DNA of 64,000 nt, taken from Pseudomonas fluorescens. GTDB lineage: Bacteria; Pseudomonadota; Gammaproteobacteria; Pseudomonadales; Pseudomonadaceae. The notes beneath the pieces are model-generated. The model worked only from the letters and a program-made list of their open reading frames with translations, had not been told where the DNA came from and searched no databases. Positions 1 to 8,654 of this stretch are shown one piece after another (within the stretch, counting starts at the first letter, position 1; each line of letters opens with the position of its first letter). Location of the stretch: NCBI RefSeq assembly GCF_004683905.1, contig NZ_CP038438.1, forward strand, positions 248,001 to 312,000, read 5' to 3'. The position numbers and the translations under genes are program-made.

Positions 1-240
1 GCGCACCTGTTCGGCCTGTTGCAGAGCCATGTGATTCGTCAGGAAAACACCGTGCGCTGGCGCTGGAAGGCCGGTGATGTGGCGATCTGGGATAACCGTT
101 CGACCCAGCATTATGCGATTGATGATTACGGCACCCAGGATCGCATCGTGCGGCGGGTGACGCTCAAGGGGGAAGTCCCGGTTGGGGTTTCGGGGCAGCG
201 TAGTCAAACCATCAAAGGTGCCGAGCTCGTCGGCGTCTGA
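1..240 (+). CDS. TauD/AtsK-type 2-oxoglutarate dioxygenase, C-terminal fragment
   Basis: The reading frame is already open at base 1 and ends with TGA at 238-240, so only the last 79 residues of the gene are present. The stretch [13 protein letters not shown] followed by TQHYAIDDY is the hallmark C-terminal part of the TauD/TfdA family of Fe(II)/2-oxoglutarate dioxygenases. It holds the distal iron-binding His and, about 14 residues later, the Arg (RIVRR) expected to bind the 2-oxoglutarate carboxylate. The same motif appears in the complete tauD at 46,799-47,641. Next to a sulfatase and a SftR/SftP-like pair, an AtsK-like enzyme that oxidatively cleaves alkyl sulfate esters is more likely than a taurine dioxygenase. 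That substrate choice is inference. Confidence 0.85.
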   Translation, partial: AHLFGLLQSHVIRQENTVRWRWKAGDVAIWDNRSTQHYAIDDYGTQDRIVRRVTLKGEVPVGVSGQRSQTIKGAELVGV

Positions 241-249
241 TCGGGCCTC

Positions 250-342
250 TTCGCGAGCAAGCCCGCTCCCACAGTGGAAATGTGTTGAACACAGTGGATG
301 TGAACGACACAGAACCCTGTGGGAGCGGGCTTGCTCGCGAAG
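250..342. repeat. REP-type palindrome pair
   Basis: Inverted arms TTCGCGAGCAAGCCCGCTCC (from 250) and the complementary GGGAGCGGGCTTGCTCGCGA (ending near 340) flank about 40 bases. This is the common Pseudomonas REP doublet. It lies between the convergent dioxygenase and sulfatase genes, where it may act as a transcript-end or stability hairpin. Confidence 0.9.
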
Positions 343-347
343 CTCTT

Positions 348-1973
348 TCACCAAACTCCAATCTGCACGACTTTCTCGGTCTCCGGCTCGCCATAGCGAA
401 ACCGCTGCCCGCGCAAATCAATTTCCTGATGACTGATCGTGGTCCGCCGCTTCAAGCCGCGTACCCACTCGAACAGATATCCCGCATGCTCCTCGCGCAC
501 TGCAGCGTAATCAGGATCATCACCCAGATCGCGCAACTCCTGCGGATCATTCAGCAGATCAAACAACTGCGGCCGGAAACCGTCGTACGCCAGGTATTTC
601 CAGCGCTCGCTGCGCACCATGGTCATGCGGCAACGGTCGATCGGCTGGCCAAGTCGCTCGCGCGCCGGGGCCTGAAAGGCGTAGTCGTATTCGCTGATGG
701 CGTAGCGGCGCCAGTCGGGATTTTCTCCGTGTAAAAGCGGGATCAGCGAGCGTCCTTCCAGCCGATGCTCGGCGCCCGGCAGGCCCAGTGCCTGGAGAAA
801 AGACGGCAAGGCATCAATGGTTTCCGCCAATCGCTCATCCACCGTACCGCGGGTGATGTCCGCCGCCGCGCGCGGGTCGCGCACGATCAATGGCACGCCC
901 ACCGATTGCTCCAGCAGAAACTCCTTCTCACCCAGCCAATGGTCGCCGAGAAAGTCGCCGTGATCGCTGGTGAACACAATCAAGGTGTCATCCCAACGAC
1001 CGTTGCTCTGCAGAAAATCGAATAGCCGCCCGAGTTGGTCATCCACCTGCTTGATCAGGCCCATGTAAGTGGGGATTACATTCAATCGTACTGAGTCCCG
1101 GGAGAAGTTGAGGCTTTCCTCATGCTGGCGAAACGCCGTGTATACGGGGTGTTTGCTGGCTTCGGAGGGCGTCGCGCGGACCGCTTCGAGAATCGATTTC
1201 GTACTGTACAAGGCGTGGTATGGCGCCGGTACGATGTAGGGCCAATGCGGTTTGATGTAGGAGAGGTGTAAACACCAGGATTTCTCACCTTGCTCGGTGA
1301 TGAAGTCGATGGCTCGATTTGTAGTGTAGACAGTCTCTGAGAACTGCTCGGGAATTCGCGCTGGCAAATGCGCATGACGCATGTGCCAGCCGCTGAGGAT
1401 TTCGCCGTTCTCGCCTTCGGCGGCGTTGGCCCAGTCGTGCCAGGGATTGCGCCCGTCGAAGCCCTGCTCGCGCAGGTAATGGGTGTAGGGTGCGGATTCG
1501 CGTTTGTCGTCGAACAGCGGGTCGTTGGGGAAGATTCCGTCGTGGCGGAAGTACGGCTCGAAACCGACCTCGTTGAGCACTTCGGCCTGCGCGCTGTCCG
1601 GGTTGATCGCCAGACGCTGCAAGGCGTCGACATTGGCCGTGGCGTGGGTCTTGCCGACCAGCGCGGTGCGGATGCCGTGGGGGCGCAGGTAGTCGCCGAT
1701 CGTCAGTTCTTCCAGCGGCAACGGCACAGCGTTCCATGCGACCTGATGGCTGCTGACGTAGCGTCCGGTATAGGCCGACATCCGCGACGGGCCGCAGATC
1801 GTGCCCTGGGTGTAGGCACGGCTGAAGCGCACGCCAGCGGCGGCCAGGCGATCGATGTTCGGCGTGTGCAGATGCGGATGACCGTAACAGGACAGGTAAT
1901 CGCGGCGCAGCTGATCGCACATGATGTACAGGACGTTGCGCACAGGGTTTTGCGGGTTGGGCATGGGGTTCAC
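348..1973 (-). CDS. formylglycine-dependent sulfatase / phosphonate monoester hydrolase-like enzyme
   Basis: This 541-residue protein belongs to the type I sulfatase branch of the alkaline phosphatase superfamily. Cys60 lies in CGPSR, the CxPSR signature whose Cys is converted to formylglycine. The N-terminal MCDQLRRDY supplies the Asp/Gln metal ligands (about residues 20-21), and SDHGDFLGDHWLGEK further on supplies the second part of the metal site. There is no signal peptide, so the enzyme is probably cytoplasmic and acts on sulfate esters after import. The region after the signature (SSHQVAWNAVPL) also resembles phosphonate monoester hydrolases, so the true substrate is open. An alternative ATG three codons downstream (1964) is possible. 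Its neighbours, a dioxygenase tail and a SftR/SftP-like pair, support a role in scavenging sulfur from sulfate esters. Confidence 0.88.
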   Translation of the reverse strand: MNPMPNPQNPVRNVLYIMCDQLRRDYLSCYGHPHLHTPNIDRLAAAGVRFSRAYTQGTICGPSRMSAYTGRYVSSHQVAWNAVPLPLEELTIGDYLRPHGIRTALVGKTHATANVDALQRLAINPDSAQAEVLNEVGFEPYFRHDGIFPNDPLFDDKRESAPYTHYLREQGFDGRNPWHDWANAAEGENGEILSGWHMRHAHLPARIPEQFSETVYTTNRAIDFITEQGEKSWCLHLSYIKPHWPYIVPAPYHALYSTKSILEAVRATPSEASKHPVYTAFRQHEESLNFSRDSVRLNVIPTYMGLIKQVDDQLGRLFDFLQSNGRWDDTLIVFTSDHGDFLGDHWLGEKEFLLEQSVGVPLIVRDPRAAADITRGTVDERLAETIDALPSFLQALGLPGAEHRLEGRSLIPLLHGENPDWRRYAISEYDYAFQAPARERLGQPIDRCRMTMVRSERWKYLAYDGFRPQLFDLLNDPQELRDLGDDPDYAAVREEHAGYLFEWVRGLKRRTTISHQEIDLRGQRFRYGEPETEKVVQIGVW

Positions 1974-2079
1974 CGGTCAGAAGGACAGGCGAGGGTTGTC
2001 GCTTTCGGCAGGGGTGTTCGGCAAGTGCATTTGGGGAATGGGTTTTATGCAGTGGATGCATCGGTGTGAGTGGCGACGC

Positions 2080-2146
2080 CTTCGCGAGCAAGCCCGCTCC
2101 CACAGGAGTACGCATTCCAAATGTGGGAGCGGGCTTGCTCGCGAAG
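2080..2146. repeat. REP-type palindrome pair
   Basis: Arms CTTCGCGAGCAAGCCCGCTC and GAGCGGGCTTGCTCGCGAAG are separated by about 15 bases. The pair lies between the regulator stop (2155) and the sulfatase start (1973), both on the minus strand. A hairpin here could separate the two transcripts. Confidence 0.9.
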
Positions 2147-2154
2147 AGGGTGGC

Positions 2155-3099
2155 TCAGACGGCAAAATTCTCCAGCGAACACACCTCATCATCCACCGCA
2201 TCAATCGCCTTGATCTGCTCAATCATCGCCTCGGCCAGCGGCGACAACCGATACCCCGCCCGACTGACAATCCCGTAGCGGGTGTACAGCTCTTCCAGAT
2301 CATCCGCCAGACCCTCGATCCGCAAACACACCAGCTCACCCTTGGCCTGATGCAGCGCATCTGAATACGCCCCGACAATCCCGATCGCCTCCGAACGTAG
2401 TACCACGCTGAGCAGGCTGGAACTGTTTTCGCATTCGACATTGGGGGTGAAATCCGGGCGACCGCTGAGGTCGACGATGACCTTGCGCAGGTTCGGCGGA
2501 CGAATGCTCACCGCCAGTGGATAGCTCATCAATTGCTCGGCCGTGACTCGTTCAAGAGCGGCCAGCGGATGCCCGGCACGGCAACAGAAATGCCATTTGC
2601 GCGGCCGCAAGCGGTACGTCAGGTAATCCGGATCGGCTTCGAAGTGTCGGGTGTCGGCGACGAAGAATTCGAATTCCTCACTGAGCAGGCGTTTGCTCAG
2701 GCTCTGCCAGTCATCGACCTGAAATTGCACCCGCGCTTTCGGGTAGCGCCCGATGAACGCGCCGATCGCGCGCGGGATCAATCCGGCCGCCGGCGCCGGG
2801 CCGCAACCGAAGCGCAGCTCGCCCGCCTCCAGGCCATTGAACTGACTGATCTCGTTGGCCATCTGCTGCGCGCCGCTGACCAGTCGCCGTGCATGTTCGA
2901 GCAGCACTTGGCCCTGTTTGGTCGGCGGCAGGTCCTTGCGCCCGCGATCGACCAACTGACAGCCGACGCTGTGCTCCAGCGCCTGAATGCTGCGGCTGAA
3001 CGCCGACTGCGACAGGTTCACCGCCTGCGCGCCGGCGACGAAGCTGCGTTGTTCGGCGAGGGCGATGAAGTGTCGAAGTTGGCGCAAGTCGATATGCAT
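2155..3099 (-). CDS. LysR-family transcriptional regulator, SftR-like
   Basis: This is a 314-residue LysR-type regulator. The N-terminal winged helix-turn-helix is clear (LRQLRHFIALAEQRSFVAGA, then LSQSAFSRSIQALE), with the effector-binding domain from about residue 90. It is transcribed divergently from a TonB-dependent receptor and sits beside a sulfatase and an AtsK-like dioxygenase. That is the context known for SftR, the LysR regulator of sulfate-ester metabolism in Pseudomonas putida S-313, where SftP is the receptor. The SftR assignment rests on gene context and not on a similarity search. Repeated ATGCAT sites just upstream, one spanning its start codon, could be its own operator. Confidence 0.85.
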   Translation of the reverse strand: MHIDLRQLRHFIALAEQRSFVAGAQAVNLSQSAFSRSIQALEHSVGCQLVDRGRKDLPPTKQGQVLLEHARRLVSGAQQMANEISQFNGLEAGELRFGCGPAPAAGLIPRAIGAFIGRYPKARVQFQVDDWQSLSKRLLSEEFEFFVADTRHFEADPDYLTYRLRPRKWHFCCRAGHPLAALERVTAEQLMSYPLAVSIRPPNLRKVIVDLSGRPDFTPNVECENSSSLLSVVLRSEAIGIVGAYSDALHQAKGELVCLRIEGLADDLEELYTRYGIVSRAGYRLSPLAEAMIEQIKAIDAVDDEVCSLENFAV

Positions 3100-3141
3100 T
3101 TTTCACATAAAAAATATCCGGGAAATGCATTGGATATGCAT
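3093..3141. promoter_or_regulatory. candidate LysR operator, repeated ATGCAT sites
   Basis: ATGCAT occurs at 3125-3130 and 3136-3141, forming the symmetric ATGCAT-N5-ATGCAT, and a third copy overlaps the regulator start codon near 3094-3099. Spaced dyads in a divergent intergenic region are typical of LysR-type binding sites (T-N11-A). This is a sequence observation only; binding is inferred. Confidence 0.4.
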
Positions 3142-3264
3142 TAGGTCGACTCCTTATAAAGGCAATCTCTTATGCAGTAAATATTTGTAAATCCATAAAT
3201 AAATAACTGAAAAGAATATGCAGCGCTGAAGATGTCTGTGTGTTTTTTGACCAGGAGCCGCGCC

Positions 3265-5625
3265 ATGAGTCCGTTGAACCTTGCGTCACCCTTAACGCCA
3301 CGACGGCTCAAACGCCTGCCTCTGGCCCTGTTGCTGGCGGGGAGTGCCAGCTGGACTCACAGCTACGCCGCCGACGCCGAGACCCCGCCGCCAGCTCCCG
3401 CCGGTAAACCCGCGGCCAACAGCTCGCAGCTGGAAACCGTGACCGTTACCACCCGCCGTCGCGAGGAAAGTTCGCAAGATGTGCCGACGCCGATGAGCGT
3501 GGTCAGCGGCCAGACCCTGGAAACCCAGCGGGTCTACCGGATTCAGGATTTGCAGCAACTGGTGCCGAGCGTCAACGTCGCCTACATGCACGCGCGCCAG
3601 TCCAGCGTGTCGATTCGTGGCCTGGGCAACAACCCGGCCAGCGACGGCCTGGAAGGCAGCGTCGGTCTGTACATCGACAACGTGTATCTGGGCCGTCCGG
3701 GGATGGCGGTGTTTGACCTGATGGACATCGAACAGCTTGAAGTCCTGCGCGGGCCGCAGGGCACGCTGTTCGGCAAGAACACCACCGCCGGGGTGATCAA
3801 CATCAGCACCCGCGCACCGACGTTCACTCCTGAACGCAGCATCGAAACCTCGTTCGGCGAGGACGGCTACTTCCAGACCAAGGGCACGATTTCCGGGCCG
3901 ATCAACGATGAACTGGCCGGGCGCTTTTCGGCCTATCGCACCCGCAGCGACGGCGATATAAAGAACGAATACAACGGCCATGACCTGAACGGAGGCTCGC
4001 GCGATGGCTTCCGCGCGCAGTTGCTGTTCAAGCCCAACGAAGATTTCAATCTGCGCTGGATCGGCGATTACAACGAAGAGGACTCCAGCGCCGGCACCCG
4101 CGTGCTGTACAACACCGGGCCGACCATCAATGGCGTCAACCTCTATCAATCGCGGGCCAATGCGGCCGGTGCGACGCTGGTCAACGGCTCGCACCGCAAG
4201 GTCAATCTGGACAACGACCAGCACGTCACCGTGCATCAGGGTGGCACGTCGGTGGAGGCCAACTGGACGCTGCCGAGCGATTTCACCCTGACCTCGATCA
4301 GCTCGTATCGCTTCTGGAATTTCACCCCGGCCAACGACGACGGTCTCAACGTTGCGGCGACTTACAACGCCGGGGTTTCGGTCGAAGACAAACAGTACTC
4401 GCAGGAATTCCGCCTGGCCTCGCCCAAGGGCGAGTTCTTCGACTACGTGGTGGGCGCGTACTACTTCGGCTCGGATCTGGACAACAAATCCTTCGCCTAT
4501 TACGGCCCGCAGGCCGACATCTGGAACGGCACGCCACGCGGTGCCCTGGCCAACGTCGGCAGCGTCGGCAACGGCCACATCAAGACCGACAGTTTCGCCC
4601 TGTTCGCCCAAGGCACCTGGCACCTCACTGAGCGCCTGGACTTCACCGCCGGGGTGCGTGGCACCTATGAAGAGAAGAACGCCTGGGTCACCCGCGATGC
4701 GCCGGTCGGTGGCGCCACTGTCACCGGTGCAGCGGCCACGGCACGCCGCGGACGCACTGGCGCCTACGATTCCGGCGATCTCAATCAGTACAGCTCAAGC
4801 CCCTCCGGGTTGCTTAACCTCAGCTATCGCATCACCGATGATCTGCTCGGTTACGCCACGCTGTCCCACGGCGAAAAATCCGGTGGGGTGAACCTTGCGG
4901 TGGGTTCGGCGCCAACCGCCGGCGCCGACTCGCTGCTGATTGGCACCGAGCGCGCCAACAACGCCGAACTCGGTTTCAAAAGCACCCTGTGGGATCGGCG
5001 TCTGCAACTCAACGCCAACGTTTTCTGGACTCAGGTCAACGCTTACCAGACCAACGCCTACGACGACGTCAACCGCGTGCAATACCTGACCAACGCCGGC
5101 TCGGTGCGCTCGCGCGGCGTCGAAATCGAAAGCACGGTGATCCCGTTGCGCGGCCTGACGCTGAACTTCAACGGCTCGTACAACGACGTCAGCTACCTCT
5201 CGTACAAAGATGCGCCATGCCCGCCGGAAGTCAGCCAGGCACCGGGCGCACCGGCGTCCTGCGACCTCAGCGGGCACCAGGTGGTCGGCGCGTCGAAATG
5301 GATCGGCAACGCCAACGGCAAATACGAATGGAATCTGGCCAACGGTCTGCAACCCTACGTCACCGGCAGCTACGCGTTCCGCTCCAAAGCGGTGGGCACG
5401 GTCGAAGATTCCGACTACGGGCAGATCCCGAGCTACGCGGTGGTCAACCTGTCCACCGGTCTGCGCGGCGATTTCAATCAGGGCCAGTGGGACGTTTCGC
5501 TGTGGCTGAAGAACGCCTTCGACAAGACCTACTACACGACCCTGTGGACCGGCGGCAACGGCGGTTATGAAGGCCTGCTCGGTACGCCGCGCACCCTCGG
5601 CGTTACCGGTCGCTACGACTTCTGA
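3265..5625 (+). CDS. TonB-dependent outer-membrane receptor, SftP-like
   Basis: A 786-residue TonB-dependent receptor. I chose the ATG at 3265 over an in-frame ATG at 3232. AGGAG lies 7 bases upstream of 3265, and translation from there begins with a proper signal peptide (RRLKRLPLALLLAGSASW, cleavage near residue 35). LETVTVTTRRREES at about residues 57-70 is a TonB-box-like region. The plug follows (VRGLGNNP-type SIRGLGNNP, LRGPQGTLFGKNTTAGVINI), and the beta-barrel ends in an aromatic residue (RYDF). With the divergent SftR-like regulator and flanking sulfatase genes, it probably imports sulfate esters across the outer membrane. The ASST-like gene starts 23 bases downstream and probably shares its transcript. 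It has few Met/Cys residues for its size. Confidence 0.9.
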   Translation: MSPLNLASPLTPRRLKRLPLALLLAGSASWTHSYAADAETPPPAPAGKPAANSSQLETVTVTTRRREESSQDVPTPMSVVSGQTLETQRVYRIQDLQQLVPSVNVAYMHARQSSVSIRGLGNNPASDGLEGSVGLYIDNVYLGRPGMAVFDLMDIEQLEVLRGPQGTLFGKNTTAGVINISTRAPTFTPERSIETSFGEDGYFQTKGTISGPINDELAGRFSAYRTRSDGDIKNEYNGHDLNGGSRDGFRAQLLFKPNEDFNLRWIGDYNEEDSSAGTRVLYNTGPTINGVNLYQSRANAAGATLVNGSHRKVNLDNDQHVTVHQGGTSVEANWTLPSDFTLTSISSYRFWNFTPANDDGLNVAATYNAGVSVEDKQYSQEFRLASPKGEFFDYVVGAYYFGSDLDNKSFAYYGPQADIWNGTPRGALANVGSVGNGHIKTDSFALFAQGTWHLTERLDFTAGVRGTYEEKNAWVTRDAPVGGATVTGAAATARRGRTGAYDSGDLNQYSSSPSGLLNLSYRITDDLLGYATLSHGEKSGGVNLAVGSAPTAGADSLLIGTERANNAELGFKSTLWDRRLQLNANVFWTQVNAYQTNAYDDVNRVQYLTNAGSVRSRGVEIESTVIPLRGLTLNFNGSYNDVSYLSYKDAPCPPEVSQAPGAPASCDLSGHQVVGASKWIGNANGKYEWNLANGLQPYVTGSYAFRSKAVGTVEDSDYGQIPSYAVVNLSTGLRGDFNQGQWDVSLWLKNAFDKTYYTTLWTGGNGGYEGLLGTPRTLGVTGRYDF

Positions 5626-5648
5626 TCTGTCATTCAAGGAGCTGCATC

Positions 5649-6992
5649 ATGTTGCCAGGCAAAACCGCTTTAGCGCTGTTGTTATCCGGCGCAGCGTTGA
5701 GTACCTCGGTGTTCGCCGCACCCAGCGTGTACCCGACCGGCGTCACCCGCTACGACCCGAACAAGGCGTTCAACCAATACGTGATTTTCAGTGGTGCCGA
5801 CAAGCAGACGCACCTGATCGACATGAACGGCAACGAGGTGAAAACCTGGCCGCAGGCGGGGTTTCCGTCGGCGATCATCGACCCACAACTGGTCGGTGGC
5901 GAGCGCGGGCATGTGCTGTTGCAACTGAGCGACAAGGATCCGGGCAAGCTCGGCTCCGCCGGTAACGGCCTGGGCAATCAGAGCGTCGGCGAGCTGGACT
6001 GGAACGGCAAAGTGGTCTGGCAGTGGGGCGACAAGGCGCCCGGCGGCGCAGCGCAGCAACACCATGATCAGCGGCGCCTGAGCAACGGCAACACCGTGGT
6101 GCTGGCGAACAAGGTGCATAAGGTCAAAGGCTTCAAAGTCCCTGAGGTGATCGACGATGCAATCTATGAAGTCAGCCCCGACGGGCAGGTGAAATGGCAG
6201 TGGCTGGCCTCGGAACACCTCAACGAGTTCGGCTTCACCCCGGAGCAACTGAAACTGGTACGCGCCAGCGACAACCCGGATTACCTGCACATCAACAACC
6301 TGAGCGTGGTCGGGCCGAACAAGTGGTTCGATGCCGGGGACAAGCGCTTCAATCCAGACAACCTGTTGCTCGATTCACGCAACGCCAACTTCATCGCGAT
6401 CATCGACAAACACAGCGGCAAAGTGGTCTGGCGCCTCGGCCCGAACCTGCCGCTGATCAACCCGAAAACCGCACAGAAACTGCCGCGTCCGGTGGATCAA
6501 TTTGTCGGCCAGCACGACGCGCACATCATCCCTGTCGGGCTGCCCGGTGCGGGCAACCTGCTGGTGTTCGACAACCAGGGTTCGGCGGGGTATCCGAACG
6601 TCACCCTCGGGCTGATTTCCGGCTCGCGAGTGCTGGAAATCGACCCGCAGAAAAATGAAATCGTCTGGCAGTACAGCGCGGCGAATTCGAAGCAGCCGGG
6701 GTGGGCGTTCTATAGCTCGTTCATCAGCAGCGCGCGACGTTTGCCCAACGGCAATACGCTGATCGACGAAGGCATGAACGGGCGCTTTTTCCAGGTCACG
6801 GCCGGCGGCGAAAACGTCTGGGAATACGTCAGTCCTTATCTGGGTAAAGCACCGGGCAGCGACGCGATCAGCAACTGGGTCTATCGGGCGTTGCCCGTGA
6901 GTTACGACTGGGTGCCGAAGGGTACGCCGCGCTCCGAGACCGCCGTGATTGCCCCGACATCGGCAGTGCAGCAGACCAGTGCCAGTCGTTAG
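5649..6992 (+). CDS. secreted arylsulfotransferase (ASST)-family protein
   Basis: A 447-residue protein with an N-terminal signal peptide (cleavage after SVFA, about residue 23), so it is predicted to be periplasmic. The body shows the blade-like repeats of ASST-family beta-propellers: WNGKVVWQW, HSGKVVWRLG and KNEIVWQYS are equivalent strands. Conserved histidines are present in QQHHDQRRLSNGN and GQHDAHIIP. Family members transfer sulfate between phenolic esters or hydrolyse aryl sulfates without formylglycine. AAGGAG precedes the ATG. Its position directly behind the SftP-like receptor suggests that it processes aryl sulfates in the periplasm before import. The mature protein has two methionines and no cysteine. 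Confidence 0.82.
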   Translation: MLPGKTALALLLSGAALSTSVFAAPSVYPTGVTRYDPNKAFNQYVIFSGADKQTHLIDMNGNEVKTWPQAGFPSAIIDPQLVGGERGHVLLQLSDKDPGKLGSAGNGLGNQSVGELDWNGKVVWQWGDKAPGGAAQQHHDQRRLSNGNTVVLANKVHKVKGFKVPEVIDDAIYEVSPDGQVKWQWLASEHLNEFGFTPEQLKLVRASDNPDYLHINNLSVVGPNKWFDAGDKRFNPDNLLLDSRNANFIAIIDKHSGKVVWRLGPNLPLINPKTAQKLPRPVDQFVGQHDAHIIPVGLPGAGNLLVFDNQGSAGYPNVTLGLISGSRVLEIDPQKNEIVWQYSAANSKQPGWAFYSSFISSARRLPNGNTLIDEGMNGRFFQVTAGGENVWEYVSPYLGKAPGSDAISNWVYRALPVSYDWVPKGTPRSETAVIAPTSAVQQTSASR

Positions 6993-7181
6993 TTGAAAAG
7001 GAATTAATGCTCGAATGAATGGCGATAAGTTATGTGCGGTTTGAATACTGCTTATTGCAATTTCGTTGAAAAGTCGCGTGGACAATAAGTGAATGGCCAA
7101 CCATCCTGAGTGTCGTGAGTTTCCAGGAGGGAACTTGCTCTCATCGGAAGACACTTATCCAACGATAAAGGAAATCACGTT

Positions 7182-7508
7182 ATGTCGAGCATTAATGGAA
7201 CTTATGTAAACGCTAACGCTGGCGCCAAACTGACGATTTCCGATGGCAACGACTCCAACGGCACCTTCAGCGGCAAGTTGAACCAGAACGGCGTGAACTA
7301 CGACATCACCTACGGGCATTACCATTTCCAGAACAGCACCGGGCAGCCTACGATCATCACCTTCGCGGCTCTGAATGACGGCACAGGTTATCAATCCTGG
7401 GCGCTGTTCTCGCCGGATCACAACTATTCGAAAGTTCGTGCTGCGGGTTCGCGCACCAACTTTGATGGTGATGTTGTTAATCTGGCTGGAGAGTTTGTTA
7501 AGCAGTAA
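7182..7508 (+). CDS. small avidin-like paralogue A, function unknown
   Basis: A 108-residue protein and the first of three tandem paralogues. Shared blocks are N-terminal INGTYVN, DxNGTFSGKL, YDITYGHYHF, the central WALFSPD, and C-terminal GEFVKQ. The alternation of short beta strands, the opening GTY-x-N, the G-x-F-x-G turn and the closing E-F-V-K resemble the eight-stranded avidin/streptavidin barrel. Most tryptophans that contact biotin in avidins are missing, so I do not claim biotin binding. No signal peptide is seen. AAAGGA precedes the ATG. It has no cysteine and only the initiator methionine. Its own terminator follows, so it may be a separate transcript. Confidence 0.6.
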   Translation: MSSINGTYVNANAGAKLTISDGNDSNGTFSGKLNQNGVNYDITYGHYHFQNSTGQPTIITFAALNDGTGYQSWALFSPDHNYSKVRAAGSRTNFDGDVVNLAGEFVKQ

Positions 7509-7518
7509 TTTTGTGTCA

Positions 7519-7557
7519 CAAAAAAGCCGTCATGCTATTTAGCCTGGCGGCTTTTTT
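7519..7557 (+). terminator. Rho-independent terminator after paralogue A
   Basis: The stem AAAAAGCCGTCA ... TGGCGGCTTTTTT ends in a T run, 10 bases after the paralogue A stop. The symmetric A and T tracts would let it work in both directions. Confidence 0.85.
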
Positions 7558-7670
7558 CTTACATGAAATAAGTCATTTTCATGTTGGTTGTGCTTCCTGT
7601 GGATGACAGCGTTTGCTGGCGTCTGATTCTAAGCTCGCGGTGAACTCAATCATTCGAGCAGGACGCTTAC

Positions 7671-7994
7671 ATGCAAAACGCGCTTTATTCCAACACCCTC
7701 GATGGGCCCTCTCTGACCATTGTCGATTCCGATGACCGCACCGGGGTCTTCGCCGGCACGTTGCATTACCAAGGCATCAACTACGGCATCGTCAATGGCC
7801 GTTATGCCAGCCTCAACGGCTACCAGCCGCCAACCGTGGTCACGCTGATTGCCAATAACCAGGATCACGGTTATTTCGCCCTGACCCTGTTCTCGCCAAG
7901 TCGCGGCACTCATGAATTGCAGGGGCACTGCGTGCGCGTTACTTATGACGGCGTGGTCAGCAGCCTGCCGGGCGACTTCGTTCGCCACGCATGA
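7671..7994 (+). CDS. small avidin-like paralogue B, function unknown
   Basis: A 107-residue protein homologous to its two neighbours: LTIVDSDDRTGVFAGTL, INYGIVNGRY, LTLFSPS and GDFVRHA align with the equivalent blocks of paralogue A. It is the most diverged copy and lacks the INGxY start and the central Trp. The ATG follows GAGCAGGACGCTTAC, a weak ribosome-binding site. Its TGA overlaps an ATG in the next frame (ATGA at 7991), but paralogue C more likely starts at 8045. The function is unknown. Confidence 0.55.
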   Translation: MQNALYSNTLDGPSLTIVDSDDRTGVFAGTLHYQGINYGIVNGRYASLNGYQPPTVVTLIANNQDHGYFALTLFSPSRGTHELQGHCVRVTYDGVVSSLPGDFVRHA

Positions 7995-8044
7995 GGCGCA
8001 GCCAGCGCCAGATTTCTTCTCAAACACAAGCAAGGATGCTGCAC

Positions 8045-8380
8045 ATGTCCACGATCAATGGCGTTTATCGTCATGAACCTTCAGATACAACCTTGACCCT
8101 GACCGAGGGCGATGACTGCACCGGCAGTTTCACCGGTACATTGTCCGTGTCCGGCACCGATTACCCGATCACATTTGGCAATTTTCATTTCAGGCATGGC
8201 TTTTCAACAGGCCCGGTCGCTATCTCTTTCAATACGCTGACGGCCGATGGCACGGCGCAAGCCTGGGTGATGTTCTCGCCCGATCAGGCCTACACACGCT
8301 TGCGGGCAATGGGCAGCGCGGCGGACATGATGGGCAACACCGGGTTGAATGGCCTGGAATTCATCCGGCAAAACCGCTGA
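8045..8380 (+). CDS. small avidin-like paralogue C, function unknown
   Basis: A 111-residue protein. I chose the ATG at 8045 because its N-terminus (MSTINGVY) then aligns with paralogue A (MSSINGTY) and AAGGA lies about 8 bases upstream. The in-frame ATG at 7991 would add 18 unrelated residues. The conserved blocks are DDCTGSFTGTL, YPITFGNFHF, AWVMFSPD and GLEFIRQ. It lies 50 bases after paralogue B and is probably cotranscribed with it. The function is unknown; the fold suggestion for the trio is inference. Confidence 0.58.
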   Translation: MSTINGVYRHEPSDTTLTLTEGDDCTGSFTGTLSVSGTDYPITFGNFHFRHGFSTGPVAISFNTLTADGTAQAWVMFSPDQAYTRLRAMGSAADMMGNTGLNGLEFIRQNR

Positions 8381-8582
8381 AGAAGCGTGAAATGAGCGGG
8401 TTTCGCATGCCTTCGCCGAATATTTTTCATGCTTGAAAAGCATTGTAAATTCAGCCCTCGGCGCCAGGCCTTGCAGGCCGTGGCTTCGCGACAATCTGCG
8501 AAAACTGATATTCGTAAAAAATCTAAACACATCGATAAAAGTTACTTTCGGAGATAAGCGATTGCTCCAATGATTCACCCAA

Positions 8583-8620
8583 CGACCGGTCGCCCGGGGG
8601 ATGTTTGCGGCGACCGGTCG
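8583..8620. promoter_or_regulatory. twin CGACCGGTCG palindromes before tonB
   Basis: The perfect 10-base palindrome CGACCGGTCG occurs at 8583-8592 and again at 8611-8620, 34 bases before the tonB start. The copies could be two sites for a dimeric regulator. In RNA they could pair as a 10-bp hairpin with an 18-base loop close to the ribosome-binding site. Confidence 0.45.
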
Positions 8621-8654
8621 GGTACTTCGCAAAGAGACCGCAGGGAGTGAATCA

